Part shown: positions 44,855-52,499 of the stretch, in pieces
Layout: the number at the start of each line of letters is the position of its first letter
How positions within the stretch are numbered: the stretch's first letter is position 1
Assembly: GCF_010091925.1 (NCBI RefSeq)
Contig: NZ_WVID01000012.1
Span: 212,506 to 276,505 of the forward strand
Origin: Nostoc sp. B(2019)
GTDB lineage: Bacteria > Cyanobacteriota > Cyanobacteriia > Cyanobacteriales > Nostocaceae
DNA: 64,000 nucleotides
Direction of reading: 5' to 3'
Notes under the pieces: model-generated
The model's database searches: none
What the model was told of the DNA's origin: nothing
What the model saw: only the letters and a program-made list of their open reading frames with translations
Position numbers and translations under genes: made by a program

Positions 44855-45988
44855 ATGAATATTGCTGAATTGGGAAAAATGGAAATTCTGGAGAATGCTG
44901 CTGATAATGAAGAACCATCACTTGATAGTTTAGATTTAGTGGCAGATGAAGATCCTCCAATTGTAGAGAATGTTGAGTCAGAAGAACGCGATGGGGATGA
45001 GATGGCAGCGGCTCGCCCTTCGGGATACAATAAAACCGAGCATGATGATGCTGTAGGCGCGTTTTTTAAAGAAATGGCGCGTTATCCGCTTCTAAAACCT
45101 GATGAAGAAGTAGAATTAGCACGGCGAGTTAGATTTTTAGAAGAAGTTAGGGAAATACAAGCTTCATTGCATTTAGAAATAGGGCAACAACCTAGCAAGG
45201 AACAAGTAGCTTCTCAGCTAGATATGACGGAGAAACAACTAGAAAGTCGCTTGTATCAAGGTCGGGTTGCGAAACGCAAAATGATTCGCTCTAACCTGAG
45301 ATTGGTAGTTTCCATTGCCAAGCGATATCTCAATCGAGGAGTGCCTTTTCTGGATTTAATTCAGGAAGGAGCAATGGGTTTAAATCGCGCTACAGAAAAG
45401 TTTGACCCAGATAAAGGGTACAAGTTTTCTACTTATGCCTATTGGTGGATTAGACAGGCAATTACACGTGCTATAGCTAACGATGCGCGGACTATTCGTT
45501 TGCCTATCCATATTGTTGAAAAGCTGAACAAGCTGAAAAAAGCGCAACGGGAACTCAAGCAAAAACTTTGTCGCAATCCCTCTGAAGCTGAAATGGCCGA
45601 AGCTTTGGAAATTAGTGTGCAACAACTACGCCAACTACAACAACTACGGCGTCAAGCACTTTCCCTTAACCACCGCGTCGGTAAAGAAGAAGACACGGAA
45701 TTGATGGATTTGCTAGAAGACGAAGACAACCTGTCTCCAGAAGCAAAAATGAATGAAAACATGATGCGTCAGGAGATTTGGGAAGTATTGGGTGACGTGC
45801 TAACTCCACGGGAGAAAGATGTAATTTCTCTACGCTACGGCCTGACAACCAGCGAACCCTGTACTCTAGAAGAAGTCGGAAATATGTTCAATCTTTCCCG
45901 TGAGCGAGTGCGACAAATTCAAAGCAAAGCCATGCGGAAATTACGGCGTCCCCACATAGCCAAACGTTTAAAAGGTTGGTTGATCTAG
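44855..45988 (+). CDS. group 2 sigma-70 family RNA polymerase sigma factor
   Basis: 377 residues. An acidic N-terminus is followed by region 1.2 (AVGAFFKEMARYPLLKPDEE), region 2 (NLRLVVSIAKRYLNRGVPFL, LIQEGAMGLNRATEKFDP, TYAYWWIRQAITRAI), region 3 (KKAQRELKQKLCRNPSEAEM) and region 4.2 (TLEEVGNMFNLSRERVRQIQ). It lacks region 1.1 and is the size of cyanobacterial group 2 sigma factors (SigB-SigE). These redirect RNA polymerase under nutrient, light or stress changes. I do not assign the exact type. LNRATEKF replaces the LIRA form usual in SigA. Confidence 0.95.
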   Translation: MNIAELGKMEILENAADNEEPSLDSLDLVADEDPPIVENVESEERDGDEMAAARPSGYNKTEHDDAVGAFFKEMARYPLLKPDEEVELARRVRFLEEVREIQASLHLEIGQQPSKEQVASQLDMTEKQLESRLYQGRVAKRKMIRSNLRLVVSIAKRYLNRGVPFLDLIQEGAMGLNRATEKFDPDKGYKFSTYAYWWIRQAITRAIANDARTIRLPIHIVEKLNKLKKAQRELKQKLCRNPSEAEMAEALEISVQQLRQLQQLRRQALSLNHRVGKEEDTELMDLLEDEDNLSPEAKMNENMMRQEIWEVLGDVLTPREKDVISLRYGLTTSEPCTLEEVGNMFNLSRERVRQIQSKAMRKLRRPHIAKRLKGWLI

Positions 45989-46239
45989 TTTGTCACTTTA
46001 CACTTTATATGTTAAATCCTTTGGCTTGAGATAGAGATTTAACGCCTGACCTAATTGGCTCTACAAATGAATTTAAGGGCTTATATCTGTATATTTCTTC
46101 ATCCTGACCTGTAGTAAGTCGTAAAAACTGGGTGTTTTGTACCTTTTTCTTAATCCTTTCTTTAGTCATTAGATATTAGTCACAAAACTTTGCACAGTTG
46201 ACTATAGACTATGGACTAGAGACTATGGATTATGGACTA

Positions 46240-46734
46240 ATGACATCAGGTAGCGATTTAATTTTGCGTTTTGCAAAACCAGCTGATTGCAATGTACTGT
46301 TTGAATTAATTCAAGGGCTTGCAGAGTACGAAAAATTATCTCATGCTGTCACTGGAAATGCTCTAGCGCTTAAGGAGCATCTTTTTAGTACGCCAAGTTA
46401 TGTAGAGGCAATTCTAGCAGAATATGCTGGTCAAGCTGTTGGTTTTGCCCTATTTTTTCACAATTATTCAACATTTCTGACAAAGCCAGGAATTTATTTG
46501 GAAGATTTATTTGTCTTACCAGAATACCGAAGACATGGTATTGGAAAGGCTCTCCTGATAAAAGTAGCCCAGATAGCTGTAGAGCGGAATTGTGGGCGGT
46601 TAGAGTGGAGTGTGTTGGATTGGAACGAATCGGCCCAAGCATTCTATCGAAGTATGGGAGCATCTATTTTAGATGATTGGCGAATTTGTCGCGTCACAGA
46701 ACAGGCGCTTACTGAGTTAGCAATTAAAGGATAA
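46240..46734 (+). CDS. GNAT family N-acetyltransferase
   Basis: 164 residues from the ATG at 46240 (MTSGSDLILRFAKPADCNVL). The acetyl-CoA-binding stretch IYLEDLFVLPEYRRHGIGKA near 100 and the later LEWSVLDWNESAQAFYRSMG are typical of diamine/spermidine-type GNATs. The substrate is probably a small amine or amino-acid analogue. Upstream in-frame ATG/TTG codons exist, but they lie in a repetitive tract (gactatggactagagactat), so they are poor start candidates. It is an independent unit between the sigma gene and petJ. Confidence 0.88.
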   Translation: MTSGSDLILRFAKPADCNVLFELIQGLAEYEKLSHAVTGNALALKEHLFSTPSYVEAILAEYAGQAVGFALFFHNYSTFLTKPGIYLEDLFVLPEYRRHGIGKALLIKVAQIAVERNCGRLEWSVLDWNESAQAFYRSMGASILDDWRICRVTEQALTELAIKG

Positions 46735-46896
46735 AAGCTGAAATGAAAACCAGTAAAATTTTATTCTTTATTTTTGATCATTCATTAATCCTTAAAACTA
46801 AGTTTGACAGCTTGTCTTTTGACGAAGAGAACTGCTCAAATAAGAATTATGGAGGGTATTACACCGAATAAGCCGTTATTGCAGAGAGAACACAAA

Positions 46897-47232
46897 ATGA
46901 AAAAAATTCTTTCATTAATACTGTTAGGCATAACAATCTTCACCTTTGCCTTCAGTAGTCCAGCTTTAGCAGCAGACACCGCTAATGGAGCCAAACTTTT
47001 TAGTGCGAATTGTGCTTCTTGTCATGCAGGTGGTAAGAATCTGGTTCAAGCTCAGAAGACTCTGAAGAAGGACGCTTTAGAAAAGTATGATATGTACTCA
47101 GCTGAAGCGATTATCGCCCAAGTTACAAAAGGTAAAAATGCTATGCCGGCCTTCCAAGGCCGCTTAAAACCTAATCAGATTGAGGATGTAGCCGCCTACG
47201 TACTTGAAAAAGCAGACAACGATTGGAAGTAA
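46897..47232 (+). CDS. petJ: cytochrome c6 precursor
   Basis: 111 residues from the ATG at 46897. The signal peptide [20 protein letters not shown] ends at SSPALA, followed by mature [20 protein letters not shown] with the haem motif CASCH. The axial Met is in [20 protein letters not shown]. It is an 86-residue thylakoid-lumen electron carrier between cytochrome b6f and photosystem I (and oxidase), the alternative to plastocyanin. An in-frame TTG 93 bp upstream extends the frame but has no family support. In many cyanobacteria petJ is repressed by copper; no operator is identifiable here. Terminator present. Confidence 0.96.
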   Translation: MKKILSLILLGITIFTFAFSSPALAADTANGAKLFSANCASCHAGGKNLVQAQKTLKKDALEKYDMYSAEAIIAQVTKGKNAMPAFQGRLKPNQIEDVAAYVLEKADNDWK

Positions 47233-47262
47233 ACCAACTAACGTTTAACTTCAACAACTAAA

Positions 47263-47294
47263 AATTTGCGGGGCTTTTTGTCCCGCGAATTTTA
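47263..47294 (+). terminator. terminator of petJ
   Basis: Ten-bp stem AATTTGCGGG/CCCGCGAATT (one G-T pair), loop GCTTTTTGT, then TTATT. Confidence 0.7.
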
Positions 47295-47361
47295 TTGCTG
47301 CCGAAATTGTCAAATATGATGCAATACGGTTCAGATAAGATAATTTGCACGCCGATACCTC

Positions 47362-47422
47362 TGTAGAGACGTTGCTGTAGAGACGTTGCACTGCAACGTC
47401 TCTACAATGCGACGTCTCTACA
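47362..47422. repeat. nested GTAGAGACG palindromes
   Basis: A 31-bp palindrome (47376-47406, central C) sits inside the two halves of a second copy (47362-47375 and 47407-47422). It is located between petJ and the TPR gene. Confidence 0.85.
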
Positions 47423-47439
47423 CTGAATTGTATTGAAAT

Positions 47440-48372
47440 ATGATGCTTATGACTGATTTCTGGCGATTATTTCTCAGTGTGATTATTGCTTTGTTTTTCA
47501 TTTTTTCGACTCCAACCGCGTATTCATTACCTCTTGTCATCACTCAAATTACAGCAGGCAATTTCTTCGAATTGGGTGTAGATAAGATGCGGCGAGGTGA
47601 TTACCCAGAAGCAATAAAGAATTTCAGCCAAGCGATTGAACTTCAGAAAGGTTTTGCTGTAGCTTATGGCGATCGCTGTCTTGCTTACCTTCAATTACAA
47701 GATTACCATCAGGCGATCGCAGATTGTACTCAAGCAATAAATTTTGCACCCAATAACTTTGAGGCTTATCTGAATCGGGGACTGGCACACTACAGACAAA
47801 GAAATTATCTAGCGGCTATTGCCGATTATAATCAAGCGATCGCACTTAAAGCTGATGATTTTCGAGCCTATTACAATCGAGGGGTAGCCTTAGCTGGAGA
47901 GGGAAATTACTCAGAGGCGATTGTTGATTACAACAGAGCATTAACTCAAATTCCCCAAAGAACCAGTTTACTCCTTGCGGATATCTATAATGACCGAGGT
48001 TTGGCGCACTTGGTGTTGCAAAACCAACAGGCAGCTATGCTCGACTTTAATTTGGCAATTCGTCTCAATGCCAACGATGATAGAGCTTACTTTAACCGGG
48101 GTTGTGCTTGCGGTAGAAATGGGGATGACTTTGGTGCAGTGGATAATTTTTCTGAAGTCATTAGACTTAACCCCAGCAATGCTCTAGCCTACGTCAATCG
48201 GGGAATTGCTCGCTATCGCTTAGGATACCATCAAGGAGCGATCGCTGATTTAAAAAAGGCATCTGAGTATTTTGAGCACCAAGGAAAGAGGGTCGCCTAC
48301 GAAAAAACTTTAGATTTACTCAAGAGCCTACGGCAAGAAATACAATTGGCAACTGAAATTGCTCTTTTGTGA
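47440..48372 (+). CDS. exported TPR-repeat protein
   Basis: 310 residues. The N-terminal signal or anchor (FWRLFLSVIIALFFIFSTPT, cleavage near AYS) is followed by six to seven TPR units, e.g. GDYPEAIKNFSQAIELQKGF, RNYLAAIADYNQAIALKADD, GNYSEAIVDYNRALTQIPQR and GYHQGAIADLKKASEYF. It is a protein-protein interaction scaffold, probably periplasmic or lumenal. Cyanobacterial proteins of this sort take part in photosystem assembly, but no specific partner can be read from the sequence. Strong terminator downstream. The start could also be Met 2 or Met 4. Confidence 0.88.
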   Translation: MMLMTDFWRLFLSVIIALFFIFSTPTAYSLPLVITQITAGNFFELGVDKMRRGDYPEAIKNFSQAIELQKGFAVAYGDRCLAYLQLQDYHQAIADCTQAINFAPNNFEAYLNRGLAHYRQRNYLAAIADYNQAIALKADDFRAYYNRGVALAGEGNYSEAIVDYNRALTQIPQRTSLLLADIYNDRGLAHLVLQNQQAAMLDFNLAIRLNANDDRAYFNRGCACGRNGDDFGAVDNFSEVIRLNPSNALAYVNRGIARYRLGYHQGAIADLKKASEYFEHQGKRVAYEKTLDLLKSLRQEIQLATEIALL

Positions 48373-48405
48373 CATCTAATGTTATCTGTGCTGCTCGTAA
48401 GAAGC

Positions 48406-48439
48406 AATAGGTTCTAATAATTATTAGAACCTATTTTTA
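48406..48439 (+). terminator. terminator of the TPR gene
   Basis: Perfect 30-bp palindrome (AATAGGTTCTAATAA and its complement) followed by TTTAT, 34 bp after the stop. Confidence 0.85.
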
Positions 48440-48493
48440 TCAAGAATTGAATCTTTTTTCCCTTTCCAATATGAATTGGCAATTATCAAATAA

Positions 48494-48733
48494 TTAGACG
48501 ACTATGAAATTGATCGCTAAATTTGAAAAGTCAACTCCGAAAAGCTGGTTGTCCGATGTATTAAGCGAACTATCATTAGATAGTAGCTTAACTACACCAT
48601 CAAATATCGTCGTAGCTAACAGTATTTCGGGAGTACTACCACCTTGTATGGTATCCATTTGTACTGGGTTTAGGTCATGCGAAAAATTCTTCGCATCACT
48701 ATGATGTAAGTCGGAAATTACTATTTTAGCCAT
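48494..48733 (-). CDS. orphan double-glycine leader peptide (RiPP/bacteriocin-type precursor)
   Basis: 79 residues starting MAKIVISDLHHSDAKNFSHD. The N-terminal IxISDL...LNPVQMDTIQGG pattern is that of cyanobacterial bacteriocin-type leader peptides cleaved after Gly-Gly. The presumed core (~47 residues, STPEILLATTIFDGVVKLLS...) has no Cys and is hydrophobic in part, so lanthionine rings are not expected. No C39-peptidase transporter, HlyD or modification enzyme is encoded nearby. The opposite strand also has a frame, but this one has the leader motif. It is convergent with the TPR gene. The role is inferred from the motif only. Confidence 0.7.
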   Translation of the reverse strand: MAKIVISDLHHSDAKNFSHDLNPVQMDTIQGGSTPEILLATTIFDGVVKLLSNDSSLNTSDNQLFGVDFSNLAINFIVV

Positions 48734-48935
48734 TGTCTTTATTTGTGGGTCAGGTAATCAACAGTTGTACAACTTTAGTGGGACACAATTGCCGACAAAT
48801 GGAATCACAAAGTCGTGTGGTTCACTTGATCAAGAGTGAATTTAACTCTTAAATTCTACATTACCAGTCAGAATCAAGCAGATGATTATGTAAAGTTCTT
48901 ATATACAAATCAGTTTTTTTTGGACATAAATAACA

Positions 48936-48968
48936 AGATTACCGACTTATCAAAGAAGTCGGTAATCT
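48936..48968. other. perfect 13-bp stem hairpin
   Basis: AGATTACCGACTT/AAGTCGGTAATCT with a seven-base loop; no T run. Could be a terminator or processing site upstream of the leader-peptide gene. Confidence 0.45.
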
Positions 48969-48996
48969 AGGAAAGTATTTATAAAGTAAATATTAA

Positions 48997-49112
48997 GTAG
49001 GGTGTGTTATGGCTTTAGCCTAACGCACCGCTAGATAAAATGGTGCGTTAGGCGCTCATGTCAGATGTTTTTATGCCAAATGATCTCGAAATATGCGCCT
49101 AACACACTCTAC
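48997..49112. mobile_element. MITE-like inverted-repeat element
   Basis: 116 bp with ends gtagggtgtgtta and taacacactctac (12 of 13 complementary) and an inner pair CCTAACGCACCGC / GGTGCGTTAGGCG. Non-coding; resembles the GGTGCGTTAGG repeats widespread in cyanobacteria. Confidence 0.65.
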
Positions 49113-49248
49113 AGTAATTTGATTTTTACTTGATAAATAACCCCTAAGCCACAGTGAGGAAATATGACAGTATGTCTTTTGACACGATTTTACTATTACA
49201 GCAACAATACTACCTAGTGACTGTTTTAACTGGGTTTAAGATAACAAA

Positions 49249-51297
49249 GTGAACAAGTATTTTTTTTTGCTGCAAGTTGCTTTAGCGATACTGATAACAT
49301 TGCCTACCTTTGCTGCTGAAACTTTAGATATTCCTAGTTTGAGTGAAACTGAGCTACCCGCTACTAATGCAGAGTTATTAACTCAACAAGAAGTCACTCC
49401 AGAAAATCAGCCAATCGAACAACCAGAAGCAGAGCCAACTCCTAGCGATGATGCAGACATTTCTATAGAAGCGATTGGAGAAAAAGACAATCTACCTGAG
49501 TCTACTCCAACTTACATAATTGAGAAAGAAGAAATTCAAAAACAGGGTGCTACAAGCTTAGCTGATATTTTGAAAAGAATGCCTGGTTTCGCCATCAATG
49601 ATGTCGGACATGGTGCAGATATCCACACAGGTACATACTACCGGGGAGCCTCAATTAATCAGTCTGTATTTTTGATTAATGGTAGACCAATTAACAATAA
49701 TGTCAACACTTATCATGGTGGAACTGACTTAAATAGTATTCCCGTAGAGGCGATTGAACGAGTAGAATTATATAGCGGTACAGCATCCGCTTTATATGGT
49801 TCATCAGCCTTTGGAGGAGTTGTTAATATCATTACTAAGGAAGGCTATGAACAACCTAAATTGACTGGTAGTGTAGAATTTGGCTCATTGAGTTTAAATA
49901 ATCAACAAGTCAGTTATGGTGGTTCATCTGGTGCTGTTAAGTATAACTTCAGCTTTGAAAGGTTCTTTTCAGATAACCGTTACCGCGTTCCTGTAGGTGC
50001 AGCGAATCGTGATAATCAAGGATTTTTATCGAATGCAGACACAGCTACAAGTACTTACTTTGGTAGCATTGCTCTAGATTTAGATCAGAAAAACTCTTTA
50101 AATTTAGATATTACTAAACTCAGCAGTCGTCGCGGCTTAATTTATTTTGGATTTCCTCTACAAAGAGATCGACTAGACCACGATGGCTTGAATGTTGGCT
50201 TATCTTGGAAAACACAACTTGGTAATGGAGACGACTCTAATCTTACAACTTCAATTGGTTATAACCAAGATTATTTCAGCACCTATGGCCCTACAGGGGC
50301 ATTTTATCGTACAGGGATTTTAGATACACAACAACTCTCAGCTAGGGTAGATCATGAGTGGAAACTTACCCCCAATAATAAATTACGCTGGGGATTAGAT
50401 TTAAAAAATACTGACTTAAACGGTGATGTTTTGAGTACAAATCCTAGTCGAATTGCTAATAACGAAACTGAAAATAGGAGTCTGTTGAATACAGCCTTAT
50501 TTGCTGTCAATACTTGGAATATTAGCGATAATTTTTTGGTAGACTTGGGACTAAGACAAAGTTTTGATGGTCAGTTTGGGAATTATTTTAATCCTAGTGT
50601 TGGGTTGCGTTATGCTGTTACTCCAAAAGTTGCTGTGCGTGGAAGTTGGGCTGGAGGACAGCGAAATTCTGGGTTAGATCAGTTATACGTTTATGATACA
50701 GTTCATGGTTGGGAACCAAACCCTGATTTAGAACCGGAAAATGGTTCTTCTTGGACTGCGGGAATAGATATCAATTTTTCTGATAATTTGATCGGACAGT
50801 TTACTTACTTTGGTAGTAGTATAGGCGATCGCCTGGGAGTTATAGCAGGAAGATGGGAGAATATTGGACTAGTAGATACCAATGGTTTAGAGGCAGCGTT
50901 GCAATTTAAGATTGCTTCTAACTGGTCAACTTTCCTCAACTACACTTATACAGATGCTCAAATAAAATCAGGAACAGAGAAAGGTTTACAGTTAGGTTTG
51001 ATTCCTTACTCTGTCCTCCAAACTGGTGTTGGTTATCAAAATGCAGGATGGCAAGCTAACTTATATGTTACTTATAACAGTGGCGCTCGCAGAGCCTTCT
51101 TTACAAATCCTGGTGACAGGAGTACAGATTTTGCGCCATCCTTCCTAAATTTAGATTTCAGCGGTCGTATACCCATAACTAGCGCTTTGGGACTGACAGT
51201 TTATTTAGAAAATTTACTAGGTGAGCAATACGAGCGAGTAAATCGTATCTATAGTCCTGGATTTACTTTCCGTGTGGGTTTAAGTTCAAATTTATAA
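49249..51297 (+). CDS. TonB-dependent outer-membrane receptor
   Basis: 682 residues from a GTG start. A signal peptide (KYFFLLQVALAILITLPTFA) is followed by an acidic Pro-rich linker, the plug domain (ESTPTYIIEKEEIQKQGATS, GTYYRGASINQSVFLINGRP, ALYGSSAFGGVVNIITKEG) and a beta-barrel that ends VYLENLLGEQYERVNRIYSPGF then FRVGL, as in BtuB/FecA-type receptors. It takes up a scarce ligand such as a siderophore, cobalamin or haem. No AMIN domain, transporter or regulator genes are beside it, so the ligand cannot be named. Complete. Confidence 0.92.
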   Translation: MNKYFFLLQVALAILITLPTFAAETLDIPSLSETELPATNAELLTQQEVTPENQPIEQPEAEPTPSDDADISIEAIGEKDNLPESTPTYIIEKEEIQKQGATSLADILKRMPGFAINDVGHGADIHTGTYYRGASINQSVFLINGRPINNNVNTYHGGTDLNSIPVEAIERVELYSGTASALYGSSAFGGVVNIITKEGYEQPKLTGSVEFGSLSLNNQQVSYGGSSGAVKYNFSFERFFSDNRYRVPVGAANRDNQGFLSNADTATSTYFGSIALDLDQKNSLNLDITKLSSRRGLIYFGFPLQRDRLDHDGLNVGLSWKTQLGNGDDSNLTTSIGYNQDYFSTYGPTGAFYRTGILDTQQLSARVDHEWKLTPNNKLRWGLDLKNTDLNGDVLSTNPSRIANNETENRSLLNTALFAVNTWNISDNFLVDLGLRQSFDGQFGNYFNPSVGLRYAVTPKVAVRGSWAGGQRNSGLDQLYVYDTVHGWEPNPDLEPENGSSWTAGIDINFSDNLIGQFTYFGSSIGDRLGVIAGRWENIGLVDTNGLEAALQFKIASNWSTFLNYTYTDAQIKSGTEKGLQLGLIPYSVLQTGVGYQNAGWQANLYVTYNSGARRAFFTNPGDRSTDFAPSFLNLDFSGRIPITSALGLTVYLENLLGEQYERVNRIYSPGFTFRVGLSSNL

Positions 51298-51316
51298 GTA
51301 GGAGAAAATAATTATT

Positions 51317-51348
51317 AATTCATAATTCATAATTCATAATTCATAATT
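51317..51348. repeat. heptamer tandem repeat (attcata)
   Basis: Four copies of a 7-bp unit (aattcat phase) just after the receptor gene; STRR type. Confidence 0.8.
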
Positions 51349-51503
51349 TAGAGAATGGGTACAGAGCAAGCGACTAAATTTTCAGTTTAGCGGAAAGTTT
51401 AGAGCTAACACTCTCTTACAAAGTTTGGATTGGAGGAAACCTCCGCTCCAACGCCAGTCGCCTGCGACGGGAAACCCGTCTTCAGCGCTGGCTCAACTTT
51501 GCG

Positions 51504-51551
51504 CTAATTGTAATTATGAATTAGTAATTATTAATTATGAATTATTTTGAC
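51504..51551. repeat. 48-bp AT-rich repeat, copy 1
   Basis: ctaattgtaattatgaatta... is repeated with one mismatch at 54357-54404. This copy supplies the start codon and the first five codons of the 51537 frame. Confidence 0.8.
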
Positions 51552-51869
51552 CAATCAATTACAATGGCTAATATGAGAGCCAGAATTGAAAATCAAGTGC
51601 TTTTTCTCCATCACGAAGATTTACCAGAATTTAAGAAGGGTGGTTCTGTGGTCAGGAATTCATATTTCTGGGCGCTACGTTCAATTGCTGGTCGCGCTTC
51701 GCGTTATCGGGATTGGGAATATGAATCGGAGGTTTGGCTAGCCCTTTCGCGAATGCTTTTATCGTTTGCTGAGTCGGGGTATTTGGGTTTCAAAGAAACC
51801 TTACTGGAGTTTCCTCTATCTCAAGGAGAAATTCCTGGCGTGCTACGAGATATTTCAACTTGGGAATAG
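51537..51869 (+). CDS. hypothetical protein
   Basis: 110 residues (MNYFDQSITMANMRARIENQ...). The first codons come from a dispersed AT-rich repeat, so a start at Met 10 (51564) is a real alternative. The body reads as a compact helical protein (NSYFWALRSIAGRASRYRDW, VWLALSRMLLSFAESGYLGF) with no signal peptide or membrane segment. No family recognised. It lies between the receptor gene and a repeat-rich stretch. Confidence 0.6.
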   Translation: MNYFDQSITMANMRARIENQVLFLHHEDLPEFKKGGSVVRNSYFWALRSIAGRASRYRDWEYESEVWLALSRMLLSFAESGYLGFKETLLEFPLSQGEIPGVLRDISTWE

Positions 51870-51912
51870 ACTAGGACGGTTCTAAATTGTGTGAAGTACA
51901 CCAAAAAAACTC

Positions 51913-52050
51913 AGGACTTACGCAAAAATTGTCAAAAAGCTTAATTTATCGTTTGCGTAGTGTACCGGAGGCATATCGCCTTCTTTACGAGAAGCTTCCG
52001 CCAAGGCCTTGGTTTCGCAGATAAGAATTCGTAGAGTGTGCGTAAGTCCT
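51913..52050. mobile_element. MITE-like element with 12-bp perfect terminal inverted repeats
   Basis: Ends AGGACTTACGCA and TGCGTAAGTCCT are perfectly inverted; the 138-bp element is non-coding. The interior includes cttccgccaaggcct. No transposase in the window, so movement would be in trans. Confidence 0.8.
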
Positions 52051-52086
52051 ATATTTGTACTGCAATGCCATCTAAACGCAACCTCT

Positions 52087-52233
52087 TGCAATGTTAATGC
52101 ATCGACCTGCAATGTTAATGCATCGACCTGCAATGTTAATGCATCGACCTGCAATGTTAATGCATCGACCTGCAATGTTAATGCATCGACCTGCATTGTT
52201 AATGCATCGACCTGCATTGTTAATGCATCGACC
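52087..52233. repeat. seven 21-bp tandem repeats
   Basis: Unit tgcaatgttaatgcatcgacc; copies 6 and 7 carry A-to-T (tgcattgtt). The length divides by 3 and by 7. Minus-strand reading gives VDALTLQ/VDALTMQ heptads and the plus strand gives NASTCNV, both open. Confidence 0.9.
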
Positions 52234-52499
52234 TGCAAAAATTAACATACCCTTTCTTTAACCTTGCCTGATCTAAAAACATTACTCTAGTTTTAAGCTC
52301 GACTTTATCCGTTTTTGATTTAATCAAGCAGGGTAAAATAAGATATTTTGTATTTCATGCAAATGAGAACTGCTATATAGCGTTTCCTAATCTACTGAGA
52401 TACGAATTTATCGGTGTTTATCTGTGTTTATCTGTGGTTAATTACTTCTTCTGTGTACCTCACTGAGGTGAGAACCGCTATGGTAGCTCCAGTGATTTG

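Larger units (their letters stand above)
48734..49248. other. 515-bp intergenic region with hairpin and MITE-like repeat
   Basis: Holds the leader-peptide promoter (minus), the hairpin at 48936-48968, the inverted-repeat element at 48997-49112, and the promoter region of the TonB-dependent receptor. No B12 riboswitch could be supported. Confidence 0.6.
51870..52499. other. 630-bp repeat-rich intergenic region
   Basis: Contains the MITE-like element (51913-52050) and seven 21-bp tandem repeats (52087-52233). A minus-strand frame (51918-52238) runs through both, but it is made of these repeats and is not accepted as a gene. The remaining ~260 bp has no recognised feature. Confidence 0.6.

Noticed and set aside
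46804..46896. Longer petJ product from an upstream TTG
   Set aside because: The signal peptide begins at MKKILS; the extension is not part of any cytochrome c6.
49113..49248. Cobalamin riboswitch before the TonB-dependent receptor
   Set aside because: A gccac-like string is present but no B12-box or paired arms could be aligned.
52087..52233. CRISPR array
   Set aside because: Units are contiguous 21-bp direct repeats without spacers and no cas genes are present.
51918..52238. 106-codon minus-strand heptad-repeat protein as a gene
   Set aside because: Composed of the tandem array plus a MITE; no Shine-Dalgarno or conserved part. Kept only as a finding on the repeats.
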